Shown piece by piece: positions 1 through 6,024 of a stretch of DNA of 9,118 nt. Positions within the stretch are counted from its first letter, which is position 1. Every line of letters starts with the position of its first letter. Source of the stretch: Verrucomicrobiales bacterium. Lineage in GTDB: Bacteria; Verrucomicrobiota; Verrucomicrobiae; Limisphaerales; UBA1100. Both the position numbers and the translations under genes were made by a program. The notes beneath the pieces are model-generated. The model saw only the letters and a program-made list of their open reading frames with translations, ran no database searches and was not told the origin of the DNA. The stretch is from positions 51,782 to 60,899 of the forward strand of contig PBLV01000010.1 of assembly GCA_002721895.1 (NCBI GenBank). Reading direction: 5' to 3'.

Positions 1-549
1 CCCAAGCAAGGCGCGCGTTCCCGCCGCAAGCGTATTGGTCGGGGCCGCGGCAGCGGTCAGGGCAAAACCAGTGGCCGTGGTACCAAGGGCCAACTTTCCC
101 GTGCGGGCAGCAGTGTGCGCCCGGGCTTTGAAGGTGGCCAGATGCCCATTTACCGCCGCCTGCCCAAGCGCGGCTTTAGCAATGCCCGTTTTGCCACCAG
201 CTACCTACCGGTGAACTTAAAATCTCTTGAGGAGCGATTTGAGACTGGCGCCACTGTGGATGAGGCGGCAATTCGCGAGGCGGGCTTGGCCAATGGCCGG
301 AGTGATGGCATCAAGATTCTCGGGGTGGGTAAATTGACCAAGAAACTCACCGTGAAGGCCCATGCCTTCAGTGCTTCTGCCAAGGCGGCCATCGAGGCGG
401 CGGGAGGTTCCTGCGAATTGGTGGGCGTTGCTGTGCCCGAGGAAAAACCCAAAAAGGTGAAAAAGGTCGAGCCGGCCCAGGAAGAGCCCAAGGCCGAGAC
501 GGAAACTTCCGCCGAGAACTCCCCCGCGGATGACGCGTCGGCGGAATAG
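1..549 (+). CDS. rplO: 50S ribosomal protein L15, 5'-truncated by the window edge
   Basis: Large-subunit protein that binds 23S rRNA and acts late in 50S assembly. The frame is open from base 1, and the codons before the first in-frame ATG (115) already encode the Arg/Gly-rich L15 N-terminal arm (GRGRGSGQGKTSGRG), so that ATG is internal; the true start lies upstream, probably about 10-15 codons away. The family signature GFEGGQMPIYRRLPKRGF is present, followed by the globular domain (VGKLTKKLTVKAHAFSASA, then a Gly-rich stretch ending GVAV). Unusually, the protein runs on after the normal L15 end with about 37 residues rich in Glu, Lys, Pro, Ala and Ser (about 433-546). It ends 12 bases before secY, the standard spc-operon neighbour. 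Identification is secure; the role of the tail is unknown. Confidence 0.96.
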   Translation, partial: PKQGARSRRKRIGRGRGSGQGKTSGRGTKGQLSRAGSSVRPGFEGGQMPIYRRLPKRGFSNARFATSYLPVNLKSLEERFETGATVDEAAIREAGLANGRSDGIKILGVGKLTKKLTVKAHAFSASAKAAIEAAGGSCELVGVAVPEEKPKKVKKVEPAQEEPKAETETSAENSPADDASAE

Positions 550-561
550 GCGACACGGCGC

Positions 562-2016
562 ATGTTCAAGAGTTACTTCGAGACCCTGTCGAACTGCTTC
601 CGGATTCCGGAGCTGCGTTCGCGCATTGTCTTCACGTTGCTCCTGCTTCTGGTCTGCCGGATGATCGCCCTCACGCCCGTGCCGGGCCTGAAGGGATGGG
701 AGCTCTCCGAACACTTCGACAAGCAGCGAGCGGAAGCCGCGCAAAAACAGGCGGCAGGTGAGGGTGGCGGTGCCCAAGGATTACTGGATCTCTACAGCCT
801 TTTCACTGGAGGCGCGCTTGAACGCTGCGCCATTGGCACCTTAGGGATCATGCCCTACATCAGTGCCACGATCATCCTGCAATTGATGACCGCAGTCATC
901 CCCTCCCTGAGCAAACTGGCACGAGAGGAGGGTGGGCGAACGCAAATTATAAAATATGGACGATACCTTACAGTCGTGCTGTGCCTGGGCCAAGGCTACG
1001 TGATGTCCATGGGTTGGGAGCATCCCGGGCAGGTTTTTCAGGGATTCAGCGGTGAACTGGTGGAGGATCCGGGCACTTGGTATCGCGTGAGGACGGCGCT
1101 CATTCTCACCACGGGCACGGTTCTCCTGATGTGGCTGGGTGAGCAGATCACCGAGCGTGGCGTGGGCAACGGGGTGTCGCTGGTTATCACCGTCGGCATC
1201 GTGGCCCGGTTGCCGGAAGCCTTGCAGGCATTGTGGGACATGTTCTTCCCCGGCGCGGGCTGGTTCGATTTTGACGCCATGTCATCTGCCCGCGAGTTAT
1301 CCAGTTTCAACATGTTCCACGGCATCGTGCTGGTGGCATTGCTGCTGGGGGTAATGGCGGTGGTCATTGCCATGACTCAGGCGCAGCGGAAGATTCCCGT
1401 GCAATACGCGCAGCGCGCCAAGGGCGGGAAGATGTATCAAGGCGGCAGTTCCTTCTTGCCGTTGCGTGTAAATTACGCCGGCGTCATGCCGATCATTTTC
1501 GCACAGGCCATCCTGATGTTTCCCCAGACGATCTTCCAGTATCTGGCGGGACTGACCGCGGAGGGCACTTTGTTTAACGCCGCCTTTACCACGCTCGCGG
1601 CTAATTTGGCATGGGGTTCGTTCTGGTTTCTCCTGTTGGAGGCGACGATGATCATGTTCTTCTCCTATTTCTGGGTGGCCACGCAGTTCAACGAGACACA
1701 AATTTCCGATGATTTGAAAAAATACGGGGGTTATATTCCCGGCGTTCGCCCGGGCGCGCCGACGCGCGATTTCCTGCACCACGCCATGAGTCGCATTACG
1801 CTGGCGGGTGCGGTGTTCCTAGTGGGCGTTGCCCTGCTGCCAACAATCCTGAACAATCAGTTTAATGTTCCCTTTGCGGTGGGTAGTTTCTTCGGCGGCA
1901 CCAGCATCCTCATTGCTGTCGGCGTGATGCTGGATACCATGCGGCAACTGGAAAGCCATCTGATGATGCGCCATTACGATGGCTTCCTCCAGAAAGGCAA
2001 AATTCGCGGGCGATGA
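562..2016 (+). CDS. secY: Protein translocase subunit SecY
   Basis: Pore-forming subunit of the SecYEG channel in the inner membrane, which exports unfolded proteins with SecA and inserts membrane proteins with the ribosome. The 484 residues contain about ten hydrophobic segments. Visible hallmarks are TM1 with PVPG (residues 39-42), the plug/TM2 region TGGALERCAIGTLGIMPYIS (about 82-101), WLGEQITERGVGNGVSL (about 191-207), the cytoplasmic AQRKIPVQYAQR loop, the LPLRVNYAGVMPIIFAQAIL segment, and the C-terminal MMRHYDGFLQKGKIRGR. It is somewhat longer than the usual 430-450 residues. Part of the excess is a Gln/Ala/Gly-rich stretch in the first periplasmic loop (about 45-72), roughly 14 residues longer than in E. 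coli as I recall that sequence. The ATG at 562 gives a normal N-terminus; no strong Shine-Dalgarno precedes it. Three bases separate it from map, so translational coupling is likely. Confidence 0.97.
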   Translation: MFKSYFETLSNCFRIPELRSRIVFTLLLLLVCRMIALTPVPGLKGWELSEHFDKQRAEAAQKQAAGEGGGAQGLLDLYSLFTGGALERCAIGTLGIMPYISATIILQLMTAVIPSLSKLAREEGGRTQIIKYGRYLTVVLCLGQGYVMSMGWEHPGQVFQGFSGELVEDPGTWYRVRTALILTTGTVLLMWLGEQITERGVGNGVSLVITVGIVARLPEALQALWDMFFPGAGWFDFDAMSSARELSSFNMFHGIVLVALLLGVMAVVIAMTQAQRKIPVQYAQRAKGGKMYQGGSSFLPLRVNYAGVMPIIFAQAILMFPQTIFQYLAGLTAEGTLFNAAFTTLAANLAWGSFWFLLLEATMIMFFSYFWVATQFNETQISDDLKKYGGYIPGVRPGAPTRDFLHHAMSRITLAGAVFLVGVALLPTILNNQFNVPFAVGSFFGGTSILIAVGVMLDTMRQLESHLMMRHYDGFLQKGKIRGR

Positions 2017-2019
2017 AGT

Positions 2020-2808
2020 ATGATTCCCATCAAGTCACCGGCGGAACAGGAGGCCATGCGCGCGGCTGGACGCATGGCGGGGGAAGTGCTTCAGGAGGCG
2101 TGCAATTTTGTCCGGCCGGGGGTGAGCACGAAGGAGATCGACGAGTTTGCCGGCGAATGCATCAAGGCGCGGGGCGTCACGAGTGCATTTCTGGGGTATC
2201 GGGGGTATCCGTGCAACATTTGCATTTCGGTGAACGAAGAGATCGTGCACGGCTTGGCCAACGACCGGCGGTTGCAGTTTGGCGACATCGTGAGCTTGGA
2301 TTGCGGAGTGAAACACGGCGGCTTTATTGGCGACACGGCGCGAACCATCCCGGTGGGCTCGTGCAGCTTGGAGACACAAAAATTGATTGATGTGACCCGT
2401 GAAGCTCTGTACGATGGAATTTCCCGCGCGTTGCCCGGAAATCGGGTCAAGGATATCTCTCGCGCCGTGCAAAATCGCGTGGAGGCCAATGGCTTCAGCA
2501 TCGTGCGGGAATTTGTCGGACACGGCGTGGGACGCGTGGTTCATGAAGAACCTCAAGTTCCCAATTTTGTCAGTAGCGGCGCCTCGCCCAAGCTGCGCGC
2601 GGGCATGACTCTGGCTATCGAGCCGATGGTCAATGCGGGCGGTGCGGCCATTCGGCAGTTGCGGGATGGCTGGACGGTTGTAGCCCGTGATGGATTGCCC
2701 TCGGCACATCAGGAGCACACCGTGCTGGTGACCGAGGGTGAGCCGGAGATTTTGACATGCCTGGAGCCACGGACGGCGCGGACACCATCGCCGCAGAAGG
2801 TGTCGTGA
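2020..2808 (+). CDS. map: Methionine aminopeptidase, type I
   Basis: Cytosolic metallopeptidase that removes the initiator methionine from nascent proteins. The 262-residue protein has the pita-bread fold signatures and the full dinuclear metal set: Asp94 (SLDCGV), Asp105 (GDTARTIPVG), His168 (EFVGHGVG), Glu201 (AIEPM) and Glu232 (QEHTV). His77 (EIVHGL) and His175 (VVHEEPQVPNF) are also conserved. There is no N-terminal zinc-finger extension, so it is the short class Ia form. Map proteins normally stop soon after the EHTVLVT...EILT strand. Here the frame continues 16 residues past Thr246, and that whole tail lies inside the start of infA. The start at 2020 is three bases after the secY stop. 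In many Gram-positive operons adk lies between secY and map; it is absent here. Confidence 0.97.
   Translation: MIPIKSPAEQEAMRAAGRMAGEVLQEACNFVRPGVSTKEIDEFAGECIKARGVTSAFLGYRGYPCNICISVNEEIVHGLANDRRLQFGDIVSLDCGVKHGGFIGDTARTIPVGSCSLETQKLIDVTREALYDGISRALPGNRVKDISRAVQNRVEANGFSIVREFVGHGVGRVVHEEPQVPNFVSSGASPKLRAGMTLAIEPMVNAGGAAIRQLRDGWTVVARDGLPSAHQEHTVLVTEGEPEILTCLEPRTARTPSPQKVS
2745..2748 (+). promoter_or_regulatory. Shine-Dalgarno of infA, inside map
   Basis: GGAG lies 8 bases before the ATG at 2757, within the map coding sequence. It supports the upstream infA start, and therefore the 52-base overlap, over the later in-frame GTG at about 2805, which would remove the first beta strand of IF-1. 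Confidence 0.55.
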
Positions 2809-2975
2809 CCGAGATCGTGGGTCGTGGCCGGTTTTGGCTGGAGCTGGAAAATGGTCACCGGCTGATGGCCCACCCGACGCGCCGAACGCGGACGGAATTG
2901 GAAAGTGTGAAATTGGGTGACCGCCTGCGGGTGCGGGTGTCACCCTTCGACCTGTCGAAGGGCCGGTTGGAATAA
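2757..2975 (+). CDS. infA: Translation initiation factor IF-1 (divergent)
   Basis: IF-1 is a small OB-fold protein that occupies the 30S A site and helps IF-2 and IF-3 select the initiator tRNA. The 72 residues show the family core [14 protein letters not shown] (26-39) and SPFDLSKGR (62-70), aligning without gaps to typical IF-1. Three things are unusual. The N-terminus before the first strand is about four residues longer than normal. The usually well conserved SGKMRKNYIRI-type segment reads [12 protein letters not shown] (40-51), keeping the Arg corresponding to MRKN but losing the later Arg. The protein stops at GRLE, without the usual basic tail. The start overlaps map by 52 bases in another frame; its SD and the needed first strand favour this start. 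rpmJ follows after 20 bases. A second, canonical infA elsewhere in the genome cannot be excluded. Confidence 0.9.
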   Translation: MPGATDGADTIAAEGVVTEIVGRGRFWLELENGHRLMAHPTRRTRTELESVKLGDRLRVRVSPFDLSKGRLE

Positions 2976-2995
2976 GGAAATTTAAGGAACGAAAA

Positions 2996-3109
2996 ATGAA
3001 GGTGAGAGCCTCAGTCAAACGGTTGTGCGAACACTGTCGCGTTATCAAGCGCCGCGGCGTGGTTCGCGTCATTTGCAAAAACAAGCGCCACAAGCAACGC
3101 CAAGGTTGA
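2996..3109 (+). CDS. rpmJ: 50S ribosomal protein L36 (zinc-binding form)
   Basis: A 37-codon gene starting [14 protein letters not shown] and ending in a basic tail (NKRHKQRQG); this is the smallest 50S protein, bound to 23S rRNA near the base of the stalk. The zinc-ribbon ligands Cys11, Cys14, Cys27 and His32 are all present, so this is the zinc-containing (C+) paralogue. Length and sequence match the family exactly. An AAGGA Shine-Dalgarno about 2984-2988 precedes the ATG at 2996 by 7 bases. It sits between infA and rpsM, its usual position in many phyla, with 3 bases to the rpsM start. Confidence 0.96.
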   Translation: MKVRASVKRLCEHCRVIKRRGVVRVICKNKRHKQRQG

Positions 3110-3112
3110 GCC

Positions 3113-3523
3113 ATGCCACGCATACTCGGAATTGACATCCCCACCAACAAGCGCATCGATATTGCGCTGCGGTCCATTTACGGAGTCGGCCCGCTGGTTT
3201 CCCAGACGGTTCTGGCAGCTGCTGATATTGACCCGGCCATTCGCGCCAAGGATCTGGACGAGGCGCAGCTTTCAAAACTGACCAAGGAACTGCAGGCGGT
3301 GGAGATTCGCGGCGAAAAAATGCTGCTGGAAGGTGACCTGCGCCGGATGATTGGCGAGAACCTCAAGCGCCTGAAAAATGCAAAATCGTATCGTGGCCTG
3401 CGGCACATGCGCGGCCTTCCCGCGCGCGGTCAGCGCACTCAGACGAACGCCCGCACCCGCAAGGGCCCCAAGAAAACCGTTGGCGTGCAGCGCAACCCGA
3501 ACGCGAAGAAGGGCATCCATTAA
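3113..3523 (+). CDS. rpsM: 30S ribosomal protein S13
   Basis: Small-subunit head protein that contacts 16S rRNA, S19, the P-site tRNA and the 50S subunit (intersubunit bridge). The N-terminus PRILGIDIPTNKRIDIAL with the helix-hairpin-helix SIYGVGP is typical, as are EGDLRR (73-78), YRGLRHMRGLPARGQRT (93-109) and TNARTRKGPKKTVG (111-124). At 136 residues it is longer than the usual 118-126. The extra length comes from about 8 residues (roughly 61-70, AVEIRGEKML) inserted just before EGDLRR, plus a short basic tail NPNAKKGIH. It follows rpmJ by 3 bases and precedes rpsK by 18. Confidence 0.97.
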   Translation: MPRILGIDIPTNKRIDIALRSIYGVGPLVSQTVLAAADIDPAIRAKDLDEAQLSKLTKELQAVEIRGEKMLLEGDLRRMIGENLKRLKNAKSYRGLRHMRGLPARGQRTQTNARTRKGPKKTVGVQRNPNAKKGIH

Positions 3524-3541
3524 TCCTTAACCCACCTGAAC

Positions 3542-4180
3542 ATGGCAGACGAGCAACAGGAAAAACACGAGGCCCAAAACGAGCAGACTGAGGCGAAGGC
3601 TCCCGAACCCGTCTCGGAAGAGAAACCGGCTGAGGCGAAGACGGAAGAAAAGCCGGTTGATGCCAAGGCGGAGACGAAAGAGAAACCGTCCGGAAAGAAG
3701 GCAGAAAAGGCAGAGGACGCCAAGCCAGACGGCGAGAGTGATGACAAGCCGAACGTGGCAGCGCCCACCGCGGCCGAACTGCTGGCCGATGAGCCGGCGG
3801 ACGTGAAGGTCGTCAAGTCCAAGAAGTCTAGGAATGTATCCATTGGCATCGTCCATATCCTCGCGACTTTCAACAATACCCACGTGACGATTACCGACAC
3901 GCAGGGCAATCCCGTGAGTTGGTCAACAGCCGGCCGCTGTGGATTCAAAGGCAGCCGCAAGAGCACGGCTTATGCCGCCCAACAGGTGGCCCAGCGGGCC
4001 GCCCGTGAAGCCCAGGCGCACGGCCTCCGCGAGGTGGAGGTGCGGGTGAAGGGACCAGGAAGCGGCCGCGAGTCCGCTATTCGCGCTCTCCAGGCCGTTG
4101 GCCTTGATGTCACGGTCATCAAGGATGTCACCCCTGTGCCGCACAACGGTTGTCGGCCTGGCAAGCGGCGTCGCGTTTAA
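3542..4180 (+). CDS. rpsK: 30S ribosomal protein S11 with long charged N-terminal extension
   Basis: S11 forms part of the 30S platform by the mRNA exit/Shine-Dalgarno helix and binds 16S rRNA with S6, S18 and S21. The core, residues about 93-212, is canonical: [51 protein letters not shown] and the C-terminal [13 protein letters not shown]. The first roughly 88 residues are an extra low-complexity stretch of Glu, Lys, Ala, Pro and Asp, absent from ordinary S11 (about 125-130 residues). An in-frame GTG at 3803 (codon 88) would give a normal-length protein, but the open extension keeps codon structure and has imperfect in-frame repeats, so I prefer the ATG at 3542. No clear Shine-Dalgarno precedes that ATG. 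Neighbours are rpsM (18 bases) and rpsD (19 bases). Confidence 0.93.
   Translation: MADEQQEKHEAQNEQTEAKAPEPVSEEKPAEAKTEEKPVDAKAETKEKPSGKKAEKAEDAKPDGESDDKPNVAAPTAAELLADEPADVKVVKSKKSRNVSIGIVHILATFNNTHVTITDTQGNPVSWSTAGRCGFKGSRKSTAYAAQQVAQRAAREAQAHGLREVEVRVKGPGSGRESAIRALQAVGLDVTVIKDVTPVPHNGCRPGKRRRV
3617..3700 (+). repeat. Imperfect in-frame repeats in the S11 extension
   Basis: Two 24-base units, 3617-3640 and 3644-3667, encode EEKPAEAK and EEKPVDAK with the same codon phase, 27 bases apart. A third, more diverged unit from about 3671 encodes [10 protein letters not shown]. The pattern suggests the charged N-terminal extension of S11 grew by short tandem duplication. Confidence 0.6.
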
Positions 4181-4199
4181 TTTTATACCCCGAGACACC

Positions 4200-4808
4200 A
4201 TGGCACGATACACAGGACCTCGACTTCGCATCAGCCGCCGTATGGGCGAGCCGGTTTTTGGCCCGTCGAAATATCTCGACCGCAAGAACTATGGCCCCGG
4301 CGTTCATGGCCCGCGTTCCCGCCGCAAGCGGACCGACTACGGCTTGGCGCTGATGGAGAAACAGAAAATGCGCCACTACTACGGACTGATGGAAAAGCAG
4401 TTCCGGGGCGTGTACGAAAAGGCCCTGCGCCGGCGTGGCGTGACGGGTGAAGTCATGTTGCAGATTCTGGAAACGCGCCTCGACAGCGTGGTGTACAACC
4501 TTGGGCTCGCCTACACGCGTGCGGCCGCACGGCAAATGGTTGTGCATGGGCACGTGCTGGTGAACGGGTCGCGGGTGAGCACTCCTTCCTACGCTTGCCG
4601 CGTGGAGGATGTGGTGGCGATCAAGGATTCCAACAAGTCCCGCCTGTTGGCGACGCGCAACTTGGAGATATCCACCAGTCGCGCCGTGCCGGATTGGTTG
4701 ACGCTGAACAAGGATGCCATGCGTGGCTCCATCAGTCGTGAGCCCACGCGTGAGGATTTGCAGCCGATCGCCAACGAGCAGACGATCGTGGAGTTTTATT
4801 CCCGTTAA
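4200..4808 (+). CDS. rpsD: 30S ribosomal protein S4
   Basis: Primary 16S rRNA-binding protein that nucleates assembly of the 30S body and lines the mRNA entry channel. The frame is open upstream to an ATG at 4098, but that part overlaps rpsK and is unlike S4, whereas ATG 4200 begins the family N-terminus MARYTGPR. Motifs include YLDRKNYGPGVHG (about 21-33), RRRGVTGEVMLQILETRLDSVVYNLG (about 79-104), the S4 RNA-binding domain ARQMVVHGHVLVNG (about 112-125), and the C-terminus EQTIVEFYSR. Length is 202, normal for the family. The N-terminal cysteines that bind zinc in some S4 proteins are absent (PRLRISRR), so this is the zinc-free form. In E. coli S4 represses its own operon and can act in antitermination; the structured RNA just downstream (4814-4897) is a possible control site, though no known S4 target is recognisable. 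Confidence 0.97.
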   Translation: MARYTGPRLRISRRMGEPVFGPSKYLDRKNYGPGVHGPRSRRKRTDYGLALMEKQKMRHYYGLMEKQFRGVYEKALRRRGVTGEVMLQILETRLDSVVYNLGLAYTRAAARQMVVHGHVLVNGSRVSTPSYACRVEDVVAIKDSNKSRLLATRNLEISTSRAVPDWLTLNKDAMRGSISREPTREDLQPIANEQTIVEFYSR

Positions 4809-4813
4809 ACCGT

Positions 4814-4837
4814 GCGCGCCTCCGGGTGGAGGTGCGT
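4814..4837 (+). other. Hairpin in the rpsD-rpoA spacer
   Basis: 4814-4823 (GCGCGCCTCC) pairs with 4828-4837 (GGAGGTGCGT) as a 10-bp stem including two G-U pairs, with a GGGT loop. No T-run follows, so it is not a simple terminator by itself. It begins 6 bases after the rpsD stop and could protect a 3' end or be part of a leader. Confidence 0.55.
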
Positions 4838-4838
4838 C

Positions 4839-4897
4839 GCAATTATATGGGCCCCCCGTGAGACGGGAATGACATTGGGGGGCCAGTTTAAAATTGC
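4839..4897 (+). promoter_or_regulatory. Nested hairpin ahead of rpoA: attenuator or leader RNA candidate
   Basis: An outer stem GCAATT (4839-4844) / AATTGC (4892-4897) encloses a perfect 8-bp G+C stem GGCCCCCC (4850-4857) / GGGGGGCC (4877-4884). A competing 5-bp stem CCCGT (4855-4859) / ACGGG (4863-4867) shares bases 4855-4857, so two folds exclude each other in part. The G+C stem is followed by AGTTTAAAA, a weak U-tract at best. The rpoA SD lies 6 bases beyond. ATGACA (4869-4874) and TAAAAT (4889-4894) resemble -35/-10 boxes but the 14-base spacing is poor. The stems are directly visible; any regulatory role is inference. Confidence 0.5.
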
Positions 4898-4902
4898 AAC
4901 CC

Positions 4903-4908
4903 AAAGGA
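4903..4908 (+). promoter_or_regulatory. Shine-Dalgarno of rpoA
   Basis: AAAGGA stands 9 bases before the ATG at 4918 and is the clearest ribosome-binding site among the larger genes of this operon. It lies just outside the nested hairpin, so folding could influence its access. Confidence 0.65.
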
Positions 4909-4917
4909 TAACAGAAG

Positions 4918-6021
4918 ATGCCCATCAGACTGGCACCATTTGAACAGCCCAAGCGGCTCGCGAAGGACGAGAGTACCGCGACGGACACCTATTGCAAATT
5001 TACGGCCGAGCCCTTTGAGATCGGTTATGGCCACACCATCGGCAACTCGCTTCGACGTGTGTTGCTGTCCTCGCTGGAGGGGGCGGCCATTACGTCCATC
5101 AAGATCGACGGGGCTTTGCACGAGTTTGCCACGGTGGATGGTGTGGTGGAGGACGTGGCGGAGATCATCCTGAATCTCAAGCAGGTCAAGTTTCGCCACA
5201 ACCGCGACAGCCAGAATCCCCGTGAGCGGCAGGTGCTCATTCTCTCCGCGAACAAGGATGGTGCCGTGACAGCCGCGGATATCGAGTTGAACCAGAACCT
5301 TGAGCTGGTTAACCCCAAGCAGCACATCTGCACGCTGGACAAGAAAAAGAAATTCCTCATGGAATTGGAAGTCCAGGTGGGTCGCGGCTTCCTCTCGGGC
5401 GACGACAACAAGAAGCCCGGTCAGACCATTGGCACCGTGGCAATTGATTCCATTTTCTCGCCAGTCACTCGTGTCCGGTACGACGTGGGCGACGCGCGCG
5501 TGGGCCAGCGAACGGACTACGACAAGCTGGATCTTGAGATTTGGACCGACGGCCGCATCACCCCCGATGACGCACTGACCCAAGCCAGCGGCATTCTTCG
5601 CAAGCACCTCGACGTGTTTGTTGATTACGATGAAAACGCCGTGGAGTTTGAGGAGGAGATTCGCCGGAACGACGAGGAAAAGAGCGAGTTGAAGAAACTG
5701 CTCGCCATGAGCGTGAATGAGATTGAGCTCTCTGTTCGCGCCGCAAACTGCTTGAACAACGCCAACATCACCACCGTTGGTGAGCTGGCGAGCAAGACCG
5801 AGGCAGATATGCTCAAGTATCGCAACTTTGGCAAGAAATCACTCAACGAGATCAAGGACAAACTCGTGGAGATGGGGCTGGGCTTGGGTATGACCTTTGA
5901 TGATGATGTCATGGCTAGTATCCAGGCCGACGTGGCCGCCGCCAATGCCGCCAATGAGGAAGGCGGCCTGATGGAGGAGGAATCGGCCATCCTGTCCTTC
6001 AGGGACGACGACGAGGAATAA
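4918..6021 (+). CDS. rpoA: DNA-directed RNA polymerase subunit alpha
   Basis: The alpha dimer scaffolds beta and beta' assembly, and its C-terminal domain contacts promoter UP elements and activators. The N-terminal domain is complete: FEIGYGHTIGNSLRRVLLSSLEGAA (about 33-57, dimer interface), GVVEDVAEIILNLKQ (about 75-89), KKKFLMELEVQVGRGF (about 143-158), SPVTRVRYDV (181-190) and TDYDKLDLEIWTDGRITPDDAL (199-220). After a charged linker (about 238-260) comes the C-terminal domain with MSVNEIELSVRAANCL, whose Arg274 and Asn277 match the DNA-contacting Arg265 and Asn268 of E. coli, then NFGKKSLNEIKDKL (303-316). At 367 residues it exceeds the usual 315-340; the excess is a C-terminal Ala/Glu/Asp tail from about residue 326 ending FRDDDEE. 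Three bases separate it from rplQ. Confidence 0.98.
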   Translation: MPIRLAPFEQPKRLAKDESTATDTYCKFTAEPFEIGYGHTIGNSLRRVLLSSLEGAAITSIKIDGALHEFATVDGVVEDVAEIILNLKQVKFRHNRDSQNPRERQVLILSANKDGAVTAADIELNQNLELVNPKQHICTLDKKKKFLMELEVQVGRGFLSGDDNKKPGQTIGTVAIDSIFSPVTRVRYDVGDARVGQRTDYDKLDLEIWTDGRITPDDALTQASGILRKHLDVFVDYDENAVEFEEEIRRNDEEKSELKKLLAMSVNEIELSVRAANCLNNANITTVGELASKTEADMLKYRNFGKKSLNEIKDKLVEMGLGLGMTFDDDVMASIQADVAAANAANEEGGLMEEESAILSFRDDDEE

Positions 6022-6024
6022 ACA

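Noticed and set aside
115..117. ATG at 115 as the start of rplO
   Set aside because: It would remove the conserved Arg/Gly-rich arm, which is encoded in the same open frame from base 1; the gene simply starts before the window.
2035..3177. 380-codon open frame on the minus strand opposite map, infA and rpmJ
   Set aside because: It lies wholly antisense to three recognisable conserved genes, has no family resemblance, and G+C-rich DNA often leaves such antisense frames open.
4098..4199. Upstream extension of the rpsD frame to an ATG at 4098
   Set aside because: The 34 extra residues overlap the end of rpsK and do not resemble S4; MARYTGPR at 4200 is the standard S4 N-terminus.
4869..4894. 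Promoter for rpoA from ATGACA and TAAAAT boxes
   Set aside because: Each box is 5 of 6 to consensus, but the 14-base spacing is too short for a normal sigma70 promoter and both boxes fall in the hairpin; not called as a promoter.
4128..4988. 286-codon minus-strand open frame opposite rpsD and the rpoA leader
   Set aside because: Its sequence is His/Ala/Gly-rich with no recognisable motif and mirrors the codons of rpsD; it is best explained as an antisense shadow.
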